DNA of 64,000 nt, from positions 101,748 through 165,747 of the forward strand of contig CACKZV010000001.1 of assembly GCA_902604795.1 (NCBI GenBank), read 5' to 3'. This DNA comes from an uncultured Pelagibacteraceae bacterium. GTDB lineage: Bacteria > Pseudomonadota > Alphaproteobacteria > Pelagibacterales > Pelagibacteraceae. The position numbers and the translations under genes are program-made. Numbering within the stretch: the stretch's first letter is position 1; every line of letters begins with the position of its first letter. Of this stretch, positions 62,398 to 64,000 are shown piece after piece. Below the pieces are notes generated by a model that was not told the origin of the DNA, did not search any database, and was given only the letters and a program-made list of their open reading frames with translations.

Positions 62398-63300
62398 TTA
62401 ATATTCTTTTTTAAAGATATGTCTCTTGCCAGTTTTTTTTGCAAGTATTATTTGCTTTTGTCTCATTGCAAATCTTGATTTTTGATCATCTGTTAAATAA
62501 TCGTGACATTTTGGACAATGAATGCCTTCTAAATATTTAGAAGATTTTTTTTCTTTGATAGAAAGAGGTTTTCTGCAACCACTACAAATTGAATAACTGC
62601 CCTGCTTCAAGCCATGTTTTATTGAAACTCTATTATCAAAAACAAAACATTCACCGTTCCATTGACTATTTTTTTTATCAATATTATTCAGATAATTAAT
62701 AATTCCACCTTTTAAAACATATACATTTTTAAATCCTTTTTTTTTCAAATAAATATTTGCTTTTTCACATCTAATGCCACCTGTACAAAACATTGCTATA
62801 TTTTCACTATTTTTAAATTGATTTAAATATTTAGGAAATTGACGAAAGTTTTCTATATTTGGATTTAAAGATTTTTTAAATGTACCCACATCATACTCAA
62901 AAGATTTCCGTGCATCTATCAAAACTGTATCCTTTTTTTTAATTATTTTATTCCATTGCCTTGGATTGAGGTTGTTGCTGGGATAGTTGTAGTTTCTAAC
63001 TTTAAAACCCATTGGAACAACTTCTTTTTTAATTTTTACTTTAGGTTTATGAAAAGGATTAAATTTACTATTTGAATTATTTTCTGAATTAAATTTTTTT
63101 ATAGATAATATTTTTTTTAAAAGTTTGTTAAATTTTAAAAGATTATCTTTTTTAGCTGAAATCGTTCCATTAACACCCTCCGATGAAATTATTATTGTTC
63201 CACAAATTTCATATTCTTTGAGATTATTCTCTAAAGTTTTTTTTAATTTTTTTAAATTACTAAGTTTTTTAAATTTATAAAAACCAAAAATATTAAACAT
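62398..63300 (-). CDS. trhO: tRNA uridine(34) 5-hydroxylase TrhO (rhodanese-like)
   Basis: This 300-residue protein adds 5-hydroxyuridine at the tRNA wobble base. An N-terminal ferredoxin-like domain (IISSEGVNGTISAKK) precedes a rhodanese domain with VLIDARKSFEYDVGTF and the active Cys in FCTGGIRCEKA. A zinc-binding C-terminal motif follows: SYSICSGCRKPLS, HCPKCHDYL. Its start overlaps the O-methyltransferase stop by one base. Confidence 0.93.
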   Translation of the reverse strand: MFNIFGFYKFKKLSNLKKLKKTLENNLKEYEICGTIIISSEGVNGTISAKKDNLLKFNKLLKKILSIKKFNSENNSNSKFNPFHKPKVKIKKEVVPMGFKVRNYNYPSNNLNPRQWNKIIKKKDTVLIDARKSFEYDVGTFKKSLNPNIENFRQFPKYLNQFKNSENIAMFCTGGIRCEKANIYLKKKGFKNVYVLKGGIINYLNNIDKKNSQWNGECFVFDNRVSIKHGLKQGSYSICSGCRKPLSIKEKKSSKYLEGIHCPKCHDYLTDDQKSRFAMRQKQIILAKKTGKRHIFKKEY

Positions 63301-63950
63301 TACAAAACTCTACAAACAGTCATTCCATCTCCTAATGGGATAATTATTTGTTCTACCCTTTCATCACGTGAAATATGCTCGTTTAATTCTCTTATATTTA
63401 ATGTAAATTTATCCATTTTATCTTCATCTACTACTTCACCATGCCATAAAACATTATCAATGATGATTAAACCACCTTTATTAATCATCTTAATTGATTT
63501 TTCATAATATTCTTTATAATTGAGTTTATCTGCATCAATAAAAACCATATCATATTTTTGGTTTTTTAATTCATCTAAACTATCTAGTGCAGGTTTTACA
63601 ATCATTTGAATTTTTTTATCTTGTTTAGCTTTCTTAAAAAAACTTACTGCAATCTTGCTTGTCTCTTTGTCTTTATCAAGTACAGTAAGTTTTCCATCCT
63701 CTGGAAGTGCAAGAGCAATAGAAAGTGCACTCAAACCAGTAAAAGTTCCAATCTCAAGCACATTTTTTATATTAGATATTTTTATTATTAAATGGAGAAA
63801 ATGACATTGAGATAACGCTACTTGCATTCTCTTTTCATTTCCAAGTGTATTATTATAATCTATGATTTCTTTTTGAACTGGGCTTAGTTTAAAACTAAAA
63901 TTATTAATATATTTTTCAATTTTTTCAGAAATTTCAATGTTCTTACCCAT
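63300..63950 (-). CDS. class I SAM-dependent O-methyltransferase (CCoAOMT-like)
   Basis: This 216-residue methyltransferase has the SAM loop VLEIGTFTGLSALSIALALP, the VLDKDKE acidic motif, and the metal-binding part FIDADKLNYKEYYE followed by IIIDNVLWHGEVVDE. All are typical of the caffeoyl-CoA O-methyltransferase group, which needs a divalent cation. The bacterial substrate is unknown; catechol-type compounds are likely. It forms a pair with trhO. Confidence 0.9.
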   Translation of the reverse strand: MGKNIEISEKIEKYINNFSFKLSPVQKEIIDYNNTLGNEKRMQVALSQCHFLHLIIKISNIKNVLEIGTFTGLSALSIALALPEDGKLTVLDKDKETSKIAVSFFKKAKQDKKIQMIVKPALDSLDELKNQKYDMVFIDADKLNYKEYYEKSIKMINKGGLIIIDNVLWHGEVVDEDKMDKFTLNIRELNEHISRDERVEQIIIPLGDGMTVCRVL

Positions 63951-63966
63951 ATATTTTAACTATATA

Positions 63967-64000
63967 ATGACTATAGGTTTCGTTAAAATTAAAGTTTCTT
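63967..64000 (+). CDS. start of an unidentified gene
   Basis: Only 11 codons are visible, reading MTIGFVKIKVS from the ATG at 63967 to the window edge. It is divergent from the O-methyltransferase with a 16-bp gap. The beginning resembles some clan AA (retropepsin-like) aspartic protease starts, but eleven residues do not settle that. Confidence 0.3.
   Translation, partial: MTIGFVKIKVS

Overview
The window is a very A+T-rich (roughly 70%, judged by eye), densely packed stretch of an alphaproteobacterial chromosome, probably a streamlined marine lineage of the SAR11/Pelagibacterales or a similar AT-rich alphaproteobacterial type. The alphaproteobacterial assignment rests on mitochondrial-type respiratory genes (SdhE, an NDUFS4-like complex I subunit, a ubiquinol-cytochrome c chaperone, Cox15-type heme A synthase), on conserved gene orders (mltB-rlpA-dacA-tmk-holB-metG-tatD; rpiB-glyA-nrdR-ribD-ribE-ribBA-ribH-nusB-thiL; rsh-pyrE-pdxJ-acpS-lepB-rnc-recO) and on soxBDAG. 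Spacers are tiny, many genes overlap by 1-20 bases, and GTG or TTG starts occur. The genus cannot be settled from sequence reading alone.

Layout. 0-0.6 kb: start of recG (minus), divergent sdhE, tRNA-Ser(UGA). 0.6-9.1 kb (+): rarD, then an envelope-to-replication operon (MltB-type transglycosylase, RlpA-like lipoprotein, PBP5-type carboxypeptidase, tmk, holB, metG, tatD, a metallo-beta-lactamase-fold hydrolase). 9.1-11.3 kb (minus): a zinc-ribbon membrane protein, nhaA and a glutathione peroxidase. 11.4-18.1 kb: tRNA-Pro, an NDUFS4-like protein, SbmA/BacA-like transporter, glpX, tRNA-Glu, bamE, a UQCC chaperone, rpmF (missing from the ORF track), plsX, ihfA, a MerR regulator, rpmG, chorismate mutase and ctaA. 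18.1-21.7 kb (minus): two O-acetylhomoserine sulfhydrylase paralogs flanking an alpha/beta hydrolase. 21.8-27.0 kb (+): rplM, rpsI, argC, a small lipoprotein, hom and two carriers.

27.0-35.7 kb is the accessory region. It holds a 525-bp AT-rich gap, a short O6-alkylguanine methyltransferase, a GC-richer segment that folds into several GNRA-capped hairpins with a terminator on the minus strand (an unassigned structured RNA), a two-gene membrane-protein unit, a complete tyrosine recombinase whose promoter is overlapped by a perfect 10-bp inverted repeat, and a surface-glycan cluster (GmhB-like phosphatase, GT9 enzyme, GT4 enzyme, a 702-residue two-domain glycosyltransferase, a GIY-YIG nuclease, a GT2-like enzyme).

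35.7-53.6 kb is core minus-strand metabolism: a K+-independent H+-pyrophosphatase, thiL-nusB-rib-nrdR-glyA-rpiB, a 2OG oxygenase, hemB (+), then the recO-rnc-lepB-acpS-pdxJ-pyrE-rsh-folK-smpB-dapA block, which lacks era at its usual place. 53.6-64 kb: a soluble lytic transglycosylase, tRNA-Ser(GCU), the soxBDAG sarcosine oxidase operon (C1 supply that fits glyA and folK nearby), a MATE exporter, trhO, an O-methyltransferase, and the first codons of another gene.

The most unusual items are the unassigned structured RNA just upstream of ogt, the recombinase palindrome that sits on a divergent promoter, and several eroded core proteins: RlpA without catalytic residues, RibBA without GTP cyclohydrolase II zinc cysteines, and a Rel/Spo protein lacking its middle C-terminal region.
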